Source: JBFFXF01 sp041569895 (GTDB taxonomy: Bacteria; Planctomycetota; UBA8108; JACQVS01). Taken from it: a stretch of DNA of 45,615 bases. Location: positions 1-45,615 of the forward strand of contig JBFFXF010000018.1 of NCBI GenBank assembly GCA_041569895.1. Direction: 5' to 3'. The notes under the pieces were generated by a model. The model saw only the letters and a program-made list of their open reading frames with translations. It was not told where the DNA came from and did not search any database. Shown piece by piece: positions 32,793-42,500 of the stretch (position 1 is the stretch's first letter; each line of letters opens with the position of its first letter). The translations under genes were made by a program, and so were the position numbers.

Positions 32793-34847
32793 ATGGACCG
32801 ACCCCGTCCCATCCTGGCGATGACGATCTGCTTCATGATCTTCCTCGTCTGGATGATCTATCAGCAGCGGCAGGCCGAGGAGGCGGAGAGGGACCGGCGG
32901 GCGCGGCTGGCGCAGCAGCAGCGCGAGGCGCCGCGCCGGGATGATCGGGATGATGGGCGCATCGAGGAGCGCGCCGACACGGGCGCGCCGGATCGCCCGG
33001 TCCCCGAGGTCGCCCGGCCGGAGCGCGCCGATCGCAGCGAGCGGTTCGAGTCGGACCTGCTCGACGTGACGCTGGTCTCTCGCCGCGGTGGGGGGGTCGG
33101 CGAGTCGCGCCTCCCGGAGTTCATGAGCTCCGAGGACCGGAAGAAGACGCTCGTCCTGCTCCCCGACATCGAGGAGGAGCGACCGACTCTCTCCCTGGCG
33201 ATCGACCGCATCGGCCCGTCTCTCGACGACATGAGCGAGACACGAGTCAAGCTCGACGCGGAGTCGTGGGAGATGGATGTCGATCGCGCCGCCGGTCTCG
33301 TGACGTTCACGAACTCGCTCAACGAGCTCGGCGGCACGGAGAACGGCATCGAGATCGTCAGGCGAGTCGGCTTCTTGTCGGAGAGCCGCCACCTCGAGGT
33401 GGCGGTGACCTTCACGAACCGCAGCGAGGTCCGGCGCGCCTTCGAGTACGTCATCTGGGGGCCGACCGGCGTGCGCACGGAGCAGCGACTGCGGGGTCCG
33501 GGCTCGGACATCCAGGCCGGCGCGGGCACGCTCATCGAGGGCATCCCGACGGTCGAGGGCCTGCGCGTCGCGGGGTCGATCGATCCCGAGGACACCCGGC
33601 TTCCCGGCGCGCGCCCGGCCTTCGTCTTCCTCCAGAACAACTACTTCACGGCCATCCTCGTCGCCGTCGACGAACACGCTCCGCCGGCGGATCTGCGACC
33701 GTCGTACGATATCGCCGCGTCCGCGGCGGCCTACGCCCAGCCGTTCGAGGATCCGAGGTCGCTCCAGAAGGTGCTCGACGAGGAGTTTGGCGGCAAGCCG
33801 TTCGATCAGCTGCACCCCGATCAGCGTCAGGAAGCCCGCGACGAGGCGGTCACCACGGCCCGCACCAACCTCCACGTGCGTGACGTCGTGCTCGAGCCGG
33901 GCTCGAGCGTGACGCACTCCTATATCCTGTTTCTCGGCCCGCGACGCAACCGCGACCTCGCCGCGTACGAGCGGCTCAATCTCGAAGAGACGAACGACTA
34001 CGGGATGTGGTCCGCGATCGTCGCGCTCTTCATGGGCGTCCTCGAGGTGTTCCACCTCGTGACGCGCAGCTGGGGGCTGGCGATCATGTGCCTGACGCTC
34101 GTCGTGCGCCTCGCGCTGCACCCGATCAACCGGCGGCAGCAGGCGGGCATGATGCGGTACCAGAAGAAGATCCAGAAGATCCAGCCGCAGATCAACGAGC
34201 TCAAGGAGCAGTACAAGGACGATCGCCTGAAGATGAATCAGGAGCTGCAGAAGCTCTTCAAGGAGAACGACGTCAACCCCGCGCAGATGATGGGCGGGTG
34301 TCTGATGATCCTCCTGCAGTTCCCGATCTGGATCGCGCTCATCGGCACGCTGCAGTACTCGCTCGACCTGCGCCAGGCGGAATTCCTCTGGTGGATCGAC
34401 GACCTCTCACAGCCAGACAGGCTGTTCACGTTCGACCACGACATCTGGTTCCTGCCGAACGACCTCAACCTGCTGCCCCTGCTTTACGTCGCGCTGATGC
34501 TCGTGCAGCAGAAGCTGCAGCCGAAGCCCACCGACCCGCAGGCGCTCCAGCAGCAGCGCACGATGTCGATCATGATGATCGCGTTCGGCTTCATCTTTTA
34601 CGGCTTTGCGTCGGGGCTGCTCGTCTATTTCATCACCAGCGCGGTCTTCGGGCTCATCGAGAGCAAGATGATCCGCGCGCGCCTGGCGCGCGAGGAGGAG
34701 GCAGCCACCGGGACCGGTCCGGCGAACGGCGGCGACGGTCCGTCCCCCGATGGCGGGCGGTCCTCGTCGGGTCCCCTCTACGGCTCCTCGCGGGCGGTGA
34801 CCAGGCGCAAGAAGAAGCCCAAGAAGCAGAAGTGGCCGGGCATGTGA
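32793..34847 (+). CDS. yidC: Membrane protein insertase YidC (Oxa1 family)
   Basis: 684 residues. YidC inserts and folds membrane proteins, alone or with SecYEG. TM1 (ILAMTICFMIFLVWMIY) is followed by a charged, disordered stretch and a periplasmic beta domain, the Gram-negative type. The conserved insertase core begins near residue 405 (WGLAIMCLTLVVRLALHPIN, with the conserved basic residue in the groove R of VVRLALHP). It includes QMMGGCLMILLQFPIWIAL and the last helices near IMMIAFGFIFYGFASGLLVYF. The C-tail RRKKKPKKQKW is strongly basic, as in forms that bind ribosomes. ATG 32793 is chosen for ACGGAGAG and TM1. It overlaps mnmE by four bases. Confidence 0.96.
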   Translation: MDRPRPILAMTICFMIFLVWMIYQQRQAEEAERDRRARLAQQQREAPRRDDRDDGRIEERADTGAPDRPVPEVARPERADRSERFESDLLDVTLVSRRGGGVGESRLPEFMSSEDRKKTLVLLPDIEEERPTLSLAIDRIGPSLDDMSETRVKLDAESWEMDVDRAAGLVTFTNSLNELGGTENGIEIVRRVGFLSESRHLEVAVTFTNRSEVRRAFEYVIWGPTGVRTEQRLRGPGSDIQAGAGTLIEGIPTVEGLRVAGSIDPEDTRLPGARPAFVFLQNNYFTAILVAVDEHAPPADLRPSYDIAASAAAYAQPFEDPRSLQKVLDEEFGGKPFDQLHPDQRQEARDEAVTTARTNLHVRDVVLEPGSSVTHSYILFLGPRRNRDLAAYERLNLEETNDYGMWSAIVALFMGVLEVFHLVTRSWGLAIMCLTLVVRLALHPINRRQQAGMMRYQKKIQKIQPQINELKEQYKDDRLKMNQELQKLFKENDVNPAQMMGGCLMILLQFPIWIALIGTLQYSLDLRQAEFLWWIDDLSQPDRLFTFDHDIWFLPNDLNLLPLLYVALMLVQQKLQPKPTDPQALQQQRTMSIMMIAFGFIFYGFASGLLVYFITSAVFGLIESKMIRARLAREEEAATGTGPANGGDGPSPDGGRSSSGPLYGSSRAVTRRKKKPKKQKWPGM

Positions 34848-36412
34848 GTCGCGAATCGGCCGGCGGCGTCGCGCGCGCTCGCGGCGCCCACGACGTCATC
34901 GTCGCTCTCTCGACGTCGCCCTCGCCCTCCGCTCGCGCCGTGATTCGCGCCACCGGAACCGGGGTCCTCGAGCTCATCGCCCCCAGGCTCGCAGGGCCCC
35001 TCGGCGCCACCGCGGGCTTCGCCACGGCGGCCGCATCGTTCGATCTCGGCGGCGATGCGTTGCCGGTGCGAATCACACTCTTCCGCGGACCGGCCTCCTT
35101 CACCGGCGAGGACCTCGTCGAGGTCGACATGCCCGGCTCGCTGCCGCTCGTCGCGCGAGTCCTGCGTTCCCTGCTGACCCGGCCGCCCGGGCGCCAGGAA
35201 GAAGAGGCCGGCGGCGACGCGGCGCGTCTCGCCTCGCCCGGCGAGTTCACCCTGCGCGCCTTCGCGAACGGCAAGCTCGAGCTCGGCCAGGTCGAGGCGC
35301 TCGCCCGGTTGCTCCACGCGGGCGGCGAGGCCGAGGCGCGCGCGGCGTATCGACAGATCGGCGGCGCCCTGCGCGAGCGCGTGGAGGGCATTGCCGACGG
35401 CATCCTCGATGTCCTCGCGCTCGCCGAGTCCGGGATCGACTTCCCCGACGAGGAGATCCCCGAGGTCGCCCCCGCGGCGCTGGCGAGGCGCATCGACGCG
35501 CTGCGGACACGGGTCGACACCGTTCTCGCCGACACCGCGTTGCGCATCCCGGATCGCGGCACCGTGCGGGTGGCGCTCCTCGGCTTTCCGAATGCCGGCA
35601 AATCGAGCCTCCTGAACGCGGTCGCCGGCTCGGCCGTCGCGCTGGTCTCCGATCGGGCCGGGACGACGCGGGACCCGTTGAGGGCGGTGACCGAGGTCGG
35701 CGAGCGACGCATCGAATGGGTCGACCTCGCCGGGATCGAGCGGGCGGCCGACGAGTACCGGCCGGCGCCCGCTGGTGAGGACCCCGCAGCGGCGCCGCTG
35801 CGCGAGACCATCGAGCGGCTGTCGCGACGCGAGCTCGAGACCGCCGATGTCGTCCTCTGGCTGGCCGACGCCGCGGCGATCGTCGCTGCCGTGGAGGGCG
35901 ATCCGCTCAACGACGCGGTCCCCGCCGCGATGATCGGCGATCGGCCCGCAGTCCCCGGCCGGGGGGAGGCAGGAACGGCCGCGCCATCGCGCCGTCTCCT
36001 CGTCCTGACCAAGTGCGACCTCCTCGACCGCGACGCCCGGGCGCGACTCGCGGGGCGGCTCGGCGAGCGGGCCGCGTCGGCGGCGATGATCTCCTCGCGG
36101 ACCGGCGAGGGGCTCTCGGCGTTGCTCGAGCGGCTCGTGGCCGCGGTCGACGAGCGCCCCCGGTCGGCGCCCGCCGCCGATGCGACGCTGCTCGTCTCAC
36201 CGAGGCAGGAGGCGAGGCTCGTCGCGTGTCGAGACGCGCTCGAGCGGGCGCGCGAGGCGCTCCTCGGCGGCCCCGGACTCGAGCTCGCCGGACTCGAGCT
36301 CGCCGCCGTCGATCTGCGCGACGCGGCCGCGGAGCTCGCCCCGATCTCCGGGCGCGACCTCTCCGAGCACGTCCTCGATGCGATCTTCTCGCAGTTCTGC
36401 ATTGGGAAGTGA
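34844..36412 (+). CDS. mnmE: tRNA modification GTPase MnmE
   Basis: 522 residues, longer than the usual 450. With MnmG it installs the cmnm5 group at U34 of certain tRNAs. The N-terminal folate-binding domain shows FRGPASFTGEDLVEVDMPG and GEFTLRAFANGKLELGQVEA. The G domain has G1 GFPNAGKSS (about 247), G2/T in GTTRDP, G3 DLAG instead of the usual DTAG, and G4 TKCD. Insertions after G3 and before G4 account for the extra length. The catalytic C-terminal FCIGK is intact, so the enzyme should be active. GTG 34844 overlaps the yidC stop. Confidence 0.93.
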   Translation: MSRESAGGVARARGAHDVIVALSTSPSPSARAVIRATGTGVLELIAPRLAGPLGATAGFATAAASFDLGGDALPVRITLFRGPASFTGEDLVEVDMPGSLPLVARVLRSLLTRPPGRQEEEAGGDAARLASPGEFTLRAFANGKLELGQVEALARLLHAGGEAEARAAYRQIGGALRERVEGIADGILDVLALAESGIDFPDEEIPEVAPAALARRIDALRTRVDTVLADTALRIPDRGTVRVALLGFPNAGKSSLLNAVAGSAVALVSDRAGTTRDPLRAVTEVGERRIEWVDLAGIERAADEYRPAPAGEDPAAAPLRETIERLSRRELETADVVLWLADAAAIVAAVEGDPLNDAVPAAMIGDRPAVPGRGEAGTAAPSRRLLVLTKCDLLDRDARARLAGRLGERAASAAMISSRTGEGLSALLERLVAAVDERPRSAPAADATLLVSPRQEARLVACRDALERAREALLGGPGLELAGLELAAVDLRDAAAELAPISGRDLSEHVLDAIFSQFCIGK

Positions 36413-36417
36413 ACCAC

Positions 36418-36436
36418 GGCCCGGCAGGGCCATTTT
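36418..36436 (+). terminator. Short terminator after mnmE
   Basis: GGCCC (36418-36422), loop GGCA, GGGCC (36427-36431), then ATTTT. The stem is only 5 bp but all G-C. It begins six bases after the mnmE stop. Confidence 0.5.
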
Positions 36437-36442
36437 CGCGTT

Positions 36443-36469
36443 TTGATCGCGCCGCGACCGTGTTACAAT
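36443..36469 (+). promoter_or_regulatory. Promoter of nrdR
   Basis: TACAAT (36464-36469) matches 5/6 of the -10 consensus. The -35 is either TTGATC (36443, spacer 15) or TTTTGA (36441, spacer 17); neither is ideal. It leaves a leader of about 165 nt that contains the inverted repeat at 36531. Confidence 0.5.
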
Positions 36470-36530
36470 CCGCGCCCCGTGAAGGGCCGAGTGGCGCCGG
36501 CGCTGCGGGAGAGGTCGGGATCGGGCATCA

Positions 36531-36554
36531 TCACGATATCTCGTGATCGATATC
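36531..36554. promoter_or_regulatory. Inverted and direct repeats in nrdR leader (operator candidate)
   Basis: TCACGA (36531-36536) and TCGTGA (36541-36546) form a 6-bp inverted repeat around TATC. CGATATC occurs twice (36534-36540 and 36548-36554), overlapping it. The arrangement looks like a protein-binding site but does not match the ACACTATATATxGTGT-like NrdR box. Confidence 0.4.
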
Positions 36555-36642
36555 CGATGACCGGTCCGACCGTCGGGTGAAAGTGAAGAGGCGCCGTGCG
36601 CCGACCCGGCCGGGAGGCCGCGCGGTTGCGAGGGAGGCGACG

Positions 36643-37167
36643 ATGAAGTGTCCCTTCTGCAAGGCGGAATCGCGAGTCGTCGACTCGCGCACTGTCGGCG
36701 GCGCCTCGGGCGCCGGCGACATCGCCGTCCGCCGTCGCCGCGTGTGCACCAACAAGCGCTGCGGCAAGCGCTTCACCACCTACGAGCGTCCCGAGGTCGC
36801 GCCGCGCATGGTGGTCAAGAAGGACGGCTCGCGGGAGTGCTACTCGCGCGAGAAGGTGCTGCGCGGCATGATGACCGCCTGCGAGAAGCGCCACATCTCG
36901 ACCGAGCAGCTCAACCGCGTCGTCGACCGCATCGAGAGCGAGATCTTCGACGGCAGCGAGCTCGAGGTGCGCACGAACGAGATCGGCGAGCGCGTCAGCG
37001 GGGCGCTGCGCGAGCTCGATCAGGTCGCCTACGTCCGCTTCACGTCGGTTTATCGGGACTTCGCCGACATCCGCGAGTTCGAGCAGATGCTCCGGACGCT
37101 GCGCGAGACGTCGAACTCGAACTCCAACGGCCGGGCGCGCCGAAAAAAGAAGATGACGGCTTCCTGA
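36643..37167 (+). CDS. nrdR: Transcriptional repressor NrdR
   Basis: 174 residues (usual 150). NrdR represses ribonucleotide reductase genes according to the ATP/dATP bound to its ATP-cone. The zinc ribbon has C3 and C6 (CPFC) but C35 and C40 in VCTNKRCGKRFTTYER, a spacing of four instead of the normal two, and a four-residue insertion before the RRRR stretch. The ATP-cone spans about 50-140 (VVKKDGSRECYSREKVLRGM onward). A basic tail (GRARRKKKMTAS) is added. ATG 36643 is supported by AGGGAGG. The next gene, 81 bp downstream, also starts with an ATP-cone. Confidence 0.94.
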   Translation: MKCPFCKAESRVVDSRTVGGASGAGDIAVRRRRVCTNKRCGKRFTTYERPEVAPRMVVKKDGSRECYSREKVLRGMMTACEKRHISTEQLNRVVDRIESEIFDGSELEVRTNEIGERVSGALRELDQVAYVRFTSVYRDFADIREFEQMLRTLRETSNSNSNGRARRKKKMTAS

Positions 37168-37248
37168 GAGAGAGCGGCTGCCGGGGGGCGAGGGCGGGAA
37201 GAAGAGAAGGAGTGGCGGGCATCGGCGGCCCGCGCGCGTTGAAGAGAA

Positions 37249-39390
37249 ATGGGTGCCATCCGGGAGATCCGCAAGCGCGATGATCGTGTCGTCCCGTTCG
37301 ACGGCGACAAGATCACCGACGCGATCTTCAAGGCCGTGCGCTCCGTCGGGCACGGAACGCGGGCGGACGCGGAGCGCCTCGGCGCGGCCGTCGTGCGCGC
37401 CGTCGAGGAGCGATTCGAGGGCCGCATACCCGGAATCGAGGACATCCAGGACATCGTCGAGGAGGTCCTCATCGACAGCGGCCACGCCGCCATCGCGAAG
37501 GCCTACATCCTTTACCGGAACAAGCGCGCGATGCTCCGCGAGACCCTGCAGGTCTGCAAGATCGCCCCGTCGGCGGGCGAGGGGCAGGGGCCCTGGGTCG
37601 AGGAGCTCCGCGAGGGTGTCACGCGGTGGTCGAAGTCGAAGATCACCGCCGCGCTCCTGCGCGAGGCGGACATGGACCCGGGGATCGCCGAGGAGGTCGC
37701 CTCGGCCGTGGAGCGCAAGGTGTTCGACTCGGGGATCCAGAGGATCTCGACGGCGCTCGTCCGCGAGCTCGTCGACAACGAGCTCTTCGAGCGCGGGTAC
37801 GATGCGAAGCTCAAGCGACAGCTGCCGCTCGGACTCCCGAAGTACGACCTGGAGCAGGCGATTCTCGGTCTCGGCTCGAAGGAGGGCGGCTCCTTCCCGA
37901 GCACGCCGGTCGCCGTGCGTGACTTCATCGCGGATCGCGTCCTCCGCCAGTACGCGCTCCAGGAGGTCTACGCGCCGGCGGTGGCCGACGCGCACCGAGA
38001 CGGGCGACTTCACCTGCACCGTCTCTCGGAGCCGATCCGCTTCGACGAGGTCGGGTGGGACCTGCCGTTCCCGCTCCTCGGCCGCGGCGACACCGGCGGG
38101 CCGACACGGTCGCGGCTCGTCAGCGAGCTCGAGCGCGCCCTCGACACGCCGGCGGCGGCGGATCCGGCCGGGCGCGAGTCCTGGGTCGAGATCGCCGGCC
38201 AGCCCGAGCGTGTCGACGCCTTTCTCGATTGCAGCGATTTCTTCCGCAAGCTCGTTCACCTCGGACAGTTCGTGATCGGCGAGATGCGCCTGAGATCGGT
38301 CGACCGGCTGCTGGTCGAGCCCCGGCACCCGGCGCGGCGCGGGCTGACGGCGGTTGACCGCGTCACGGCGATACTCGATCGCCTCGCGGAGCTGCCCGGC
38401 GCGCTGCCCTCCTCGTTCCCGTCGATCGAGCTGCGACCGGGCGAGGCGAGCCTGCCTTGGCTCGATGGCCTGCTGGCGCGCGATGGCGGCGTGCCGGTGC
38501 ACTTCGTCTGGACCCCCGAGGAGATCCTCGATCCGCGCAGTCGGCCATCGGTCGATCGCGCGGCCGATCTTTTCAGTCGCGGTGGCGCGGTCGAGTTCAT
38601 GCTCGGCGTCCCCGCCGACCACCGCCACCCGGCGGTCGGGGCCGGTCGTCTCGGCGATCCGCCGCGCCGATCGGGGCTCGTCGCCCGCATGGCCAAGATC
38701 ACCGTCAACCTGCCGCGGGCCGCGTTCCGCTCGGTGCGGCGGCGGTCGGGCCGCATCGAGGAGGAGCTCGACGAGGTCATCGACCTGGCGCTCAAGGCGC
38801 TGGTCGAGCGCCGGCAGTTTCTGGCGCGGCTCGGCTCGCGGCGCGAGGGCCCGCTCTGGGACGTCCTCGGCCGCCCGCAGGACGCCACCGGCGCCCCCCT
38901 CATCGGGCTCGATGCGGCCGCCGATCGCATCGGTCTGCTGGGGCTCAACGAGTGCGTCAAGTTCCTCACCGGCCACGAGTTCCACGAGGACGCGCGGGCC
39001 GTCGAGAAGGGCCGGGAGCTGGTCGCCGCGGTGCGCCGTAAGATCGGGCGCGAGGCGCGCGGCCTGGGACTCCGCGTCGAGCTCGAGGAGACCCCCGCGA
39101 CCGAGTCCGTCTCGCGGTTCGAAGTCCTTGACCGCCAGACATTTCCGCAGTTCGACGAGATCGATCGCGGACGCGAGGGGGTGGCGGCGGGTTATACTGG
39201 AGGAGTCCGGATCCACCCGGCAGCCGCGGTGGATCCGCTGAGGAGACTGGAGCATCTGGCGCGCTTCGTCCCGGAGGTCGTCCCGCGCGGCCTGCTCGAC
39301 GAATCGCCGGAGCTCCGACACGCCGACGGCGCGCTCGTCGTCTGCCTTCTCGAGGAGGCGGCGCACGCGTTCGTTCGGCAGCCGGTGTAG
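37249..39390 (+). CDS. Degenerate class III ribonucleotide reductase-like protein with two ATP-cones
   Basis: 713 residues. Cone 1 is about 4-97 (IRKRDDRVVPFDGDKITDAI) and cone 2 about 114-190 (WSKSKITAALLREADMDP). Then PLGLPKYDLEQAI, VLRQYALQEVYAPAVADAH and HLHRL (H255/H257) match two-cone NrdD enzymes. The C-terminal half keeps KITVNLPRAAF (about 483), GLLGLNECVKFLTGHEFHED (about 562) and EETPATESVSRF (about 613). What is missing: the cysteine that follows the HxHD motif in NrdD, the active-site ECC region before the INLPR strand, the C-terminal zinc site, and the glycyl-radical RxxGY segment. The protein ends about where that domain should begin. Only four cysteines remain. It is probably not a reductase; a nucleotide-sensing partner of NrdR is a guess. 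No nrdG is nearby. Confidence 0.8.
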   Translation: MGAIREIRKRDDRVVPFDGDKITDAIFKAVRSVGHGTRADAERLGAAVVRAVEERFEGRIPGIEDIQDIVEEVLIDSGHAAIAKAYILYRNKRAMLRETLQVCKIAPSAGEGQGPWVEELREGVTRWSKSKITAALLREADMDPGIAEEVASAVERKVFDSGIQRISTALVRELVDNELFERGYDAKLKRQLPLGLPKYDLEQAILGLGSKEGGSFPSTPVAVRDFIADRVLRQYALQEVYAPAVADAHRDGRLHLHRLSEPIRFDEVGWDLPFPLLGRGDTGGPTRSRLVSELERALDTPAAADPAGRESWVEIAGQPERVDAFLDCSDFFRKLVHLGQFVIGEMRLRSVDRLLVEPRHPARRGLTAVDRVTAILDRLAELPGALPSSFPSIELRPGEASLPWLDGLLARDGGVPVHFVWTPEEILDPRSRPSVDRAADLFSRGGAVEFMLGVPADHRHPAVGAGRLGDPPRRSGLVARMAKITVNLPRAAFRSVRRRSGRIEEELDEVIDLALKALVERRQFLARLGSRREGPLWDVLGRPQDATGAPLIGLDAAADRIGLLGLNECVKFLTGHEFHEDARAVEKGRELVAAVRRKIGREARGLGLRVELEETPATESVSRFEVLDRQTFPQFDEIDRGREGVAAGYTGGVRIHPAAAVDPLRRLEHLARFVPEVVPRGLLDESPELRHADGALVVCLLEEAAHAFVRQPV

Positions 39391-39400
39391 GTGCCGGCGG

Positions 39401-39428
39401 CGGGTGACCGGTCACGACCGGCCACCCG
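39401..39428. promoter_or_regulatory. Nested inverted repeat between the NrdD-like gene and smc
   Basis: GTGACCGGTCAC (39404-39415) is a perfect 12-bp palindrome, and CGGGTG (39401-39406) can pair with CACCCG (39423-39428). There is no T tract. It lies 11 bp after the NrdD-like stop; it may be a weak terminator or a protein site. Confidence 0.35.
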
Positions 39429-39506
39429 GAAGAGAAGAAGAGAAGTGACGGAGAACGAACCGCTCGCCGGGCGCGCGGCCCGAGAGAGGACTCGAAAGAA
39501 ACGCCC

Positions 39507-42500
39507 ATGTATCTCAAGAAGCTGGAGCTCATAGGCTTCAAGTCGTTCGCTGACAGGACGGAGTTCGAGTTCGGATCCGGCATGACGTGTGTCGTCGGGC
39601 CGAACGGCTGCGGCAAGTCCAACGTCGTCGACGCCTTCAAGTGGATCTTCGGCGAGCAGTCCGCCAAGGGCCTGCGCGGGTCGGAGATGAAAGATGTCAT
39701 CTTCAACGGCACCCAGTCGCGCAAGGCGGCCGGGTTCGCCGAGGTGACGGCGATCTTTGACAACCAGGACCGTTTCTTCGACCTCGACTTCAGCGAGGTG
39801 TCGATCACGCGCCGGCTGTTCCGCTCGGGCGAGAGCGTCTACCTGATCAACCGCCAGAAGAGCCGGCTGAAGGACATCAAGAACCTCCTGCTCGGGACGG
39901 GGCTCGGCGCCACCTCGTACTCGATCTTCGAGCAGGGAAAGATCGACGTGATGCTCCAGGCGAGCACCATCGATCGCCGCATCATCTTCGAGGAGGCCGC
40001 GGGCATCTCGAAGTACCGCGCCCGGAAGAACGAGACGCTGCGGGCGCTGCAGCGGACCGAGGACAACCTGGCGCGCGTCGGTGACGTCGTCGCCGAGCTG
40101 CAGAAGCAGCAGCAGCGCGTGCGAAGCCAGGCGGGCAAGGCGCGGCGGTACCGCGAGTACTCCGAGCGGCTGAAGCACCTGCGCATTCGCCTCGCCGTCG
40201 ACGCCTTCACGTCGTCGGTGACCGAGCGCGCCGGACTGACCTACCAGCGCTTCCGTCTCGACTTCGAGCTCCGGCGTCTCGACGGCCTGCAGAAGCGTCT
40301 ACGTCGCGGGCTCGAGGAGCACCTCGCCAGGCGCGATCGCAAGGAGGAGGAGCTGCGCGAGCTCCGCGAGCGCCTGGCGGCGATCCGCACGCGGCGTGAG
40401 CGCACCGAGGAGCGCATCGAGCAGAACCGGCGCCGGCTCGAGGAGATCAACGAGGCGCTCGAGCGTCGCCGGCGGCAGCTCGAGGAGACCAGCGCCGCGA
40501 TTCATTCGCTCCGGGAGGAGCGCGACCGCGAGGTCGCCGAGCACGCGGGCCTGCTCGGCGAGGTCGAGGCGGGGCGCACGTCGCTCGAGTCGACGGTGGG
40601 CCGGCTGACCGTGCTCCGGGACGAGCACGGCTCGCTGCGCGGTCACGCCGAGGAGCTCAAGCGACAGATCGTCGATCGCATGGATACGGCGTCGCGGATG
40701 CGCAACGACCTCGTGCAGCTCGAGTCGGAGCTGTCGAATCTGACGGCGCGCCGCGAGCGACTCGAGGGACAGATCGGCAGCGCGCGATCGGAGCTCTCGG
40801 AGCTCGCGGAGCGCGCCGCCGCGCTCGGGCGGGAGCTCGAGACCGCCCGGGGCGAGGCGGCCCGTCTCGAGGAGGCGCGCGCCGCGATCGCCGAGGAGGT
40901 CGCGAGGATCGAGGCCCGCGCCGCCGAGGTCGCCGGCGAGCTGGCGGCCGCGCACGGCGAGCTGCGCGCCGCGCAATCGCGCCTCGACGTCCTCAGGACC
41001 TTCGAGGAGAACCTCGACGGTGTCGCCAAGGGCGTGGCGTCGATCCTGCGGGAGTGCAAGGACTCGTCCGGCGTGCACGGCTTGCTCGCGCACCTGGTCG
41101 AGGTGGACTCGGAACACGCGGCCGCCGTCGAGGCGGCGCTCGGCGTGCGGTCGCAGGCGCTGGTCGTCGACGACCAGGAGATCGGACTGCGGATCCTCGA
41201 CCGTGCGCGAGAGCTGCGCGCGGGCGCAGTGGAGGTGATCGCGCTCGAGCGCGTCGACGCCACGGGGCCCGACGAGATCCCGCCGGGGGAGGACGTCCTC
41301 GGCGATCTGCGCCGTCACGTCGAGCTGAGCGGCGACGGCCGTCCCGAGCTCGAGTCGCTGCTCGACGCTCTTCTCGGCCGCGTCCTGCTCGTCCGCGACA
41401 TGGCCACCGCGCTGGCGCTCTCCCGGAACGGACTGCGCGACTTCAGGCTGGTGACGCTGGATGGCGAGCTCGTCGAGCCGCCGGGTTCCCTGTCGATCGC
41501 CGGGGACTCGACGACGGGGCTGATCTCGCGACGCAGCGAGATGCAGGACATCGAGGGACGCCTGGTCGAGCTGCGCGCGCGGGCCGAGGCGCTCGAGCGC
41601 GTTCGAGACGAGCTCGAGGAGTCGCGCCGCGAGCGCGAGGAGAAGCTCGGTCGCCTTGCCGCCGAGCGCGAGGGGGTTTCGGTGCGCGTGGCATCGCTCG
41701 AGAGCGACGAGGGGCAGCTCTCGAGGGAGCGCGAGCGGCTCGAGCGCGTCGTCGGCGTGGCCGCGTCCGAGCTCTCGGAGATCCTCGAGGAGAACGAGCG
41801 CGTCGCTCGCGAGCGCGAGGAGCTCGACCGTCGCCTCGGGGATGTCGATCTGCAGCGCAAGGCCCTCGAGTCGGAGAGCGCCGATCTCGAGGAGAAGCTG
41901 CGCACGCATGGCGAGGACGTCCAGTCGGTGGCGGAGGAGGTCACCGACGCCCGCGTCCGCGTCGCGCAGTCGGAGAAGCGCGAGGAGGGTCTCCGCAAGG
42001 CGATCGAGCAGCTCGAGCGCACGCTGCGCGAGCGCGAGGAGAGGCGCGGCGCCCTCGAGTCGGAGATCGGCGACTTCACCGAGCGGCTGCGCACGACGGA
42101 GCAGGAGCTCGAGTCGTCGCGGCAAGCGCTCGAGCGCGCCCGCTCCGAGGAGTCCGAGTGCTCCGGGCGGCTGGTCGCCGCCGAGAGCGAGGACACCGAG
42201 CTCGCCGAACTCGAGGACGCGTTCCGGTCGGAGATCGAGCGCGTCCAGGAGCAGGCCTCCGGACTGCGCTCCGAGCGCGAGCAGGTCAACCTCGAGGACC
42301 GCGAGGGCGTGCTGCGCCGCCAGTCGATTCTCGAGACGGTGTCGCGGGAGTACGGCGTCGACCTCGTCGAGCTGATCGAGCAGGCTGCTCCGGGCGCCGC
42401 CGGCGGCAGCCGGACCGCGATGGACGCCGTCGAGGAGGCAGACGCGCCGGAGGCCGTGGACGCGGCGCGGGAAGGCGGCCTGGACCGGGGCCGGGACGCG

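Noticed and set aside
32533..32793. Small Asp/Thr/Ser-repeat ORF
   Set aside because: The reading comes from the CCGAYN hexamer array, which is free of stops in several frames on both strands. No ribosome binding site or conserved part is seen.
37249..39390. Annotation as a working anaerobic ribonucleotide reductase (nrdD)
   Set aside because: The glycyl-radical tail, zinc site and active cysteine regions are absent, so the enzyme name would mislead.
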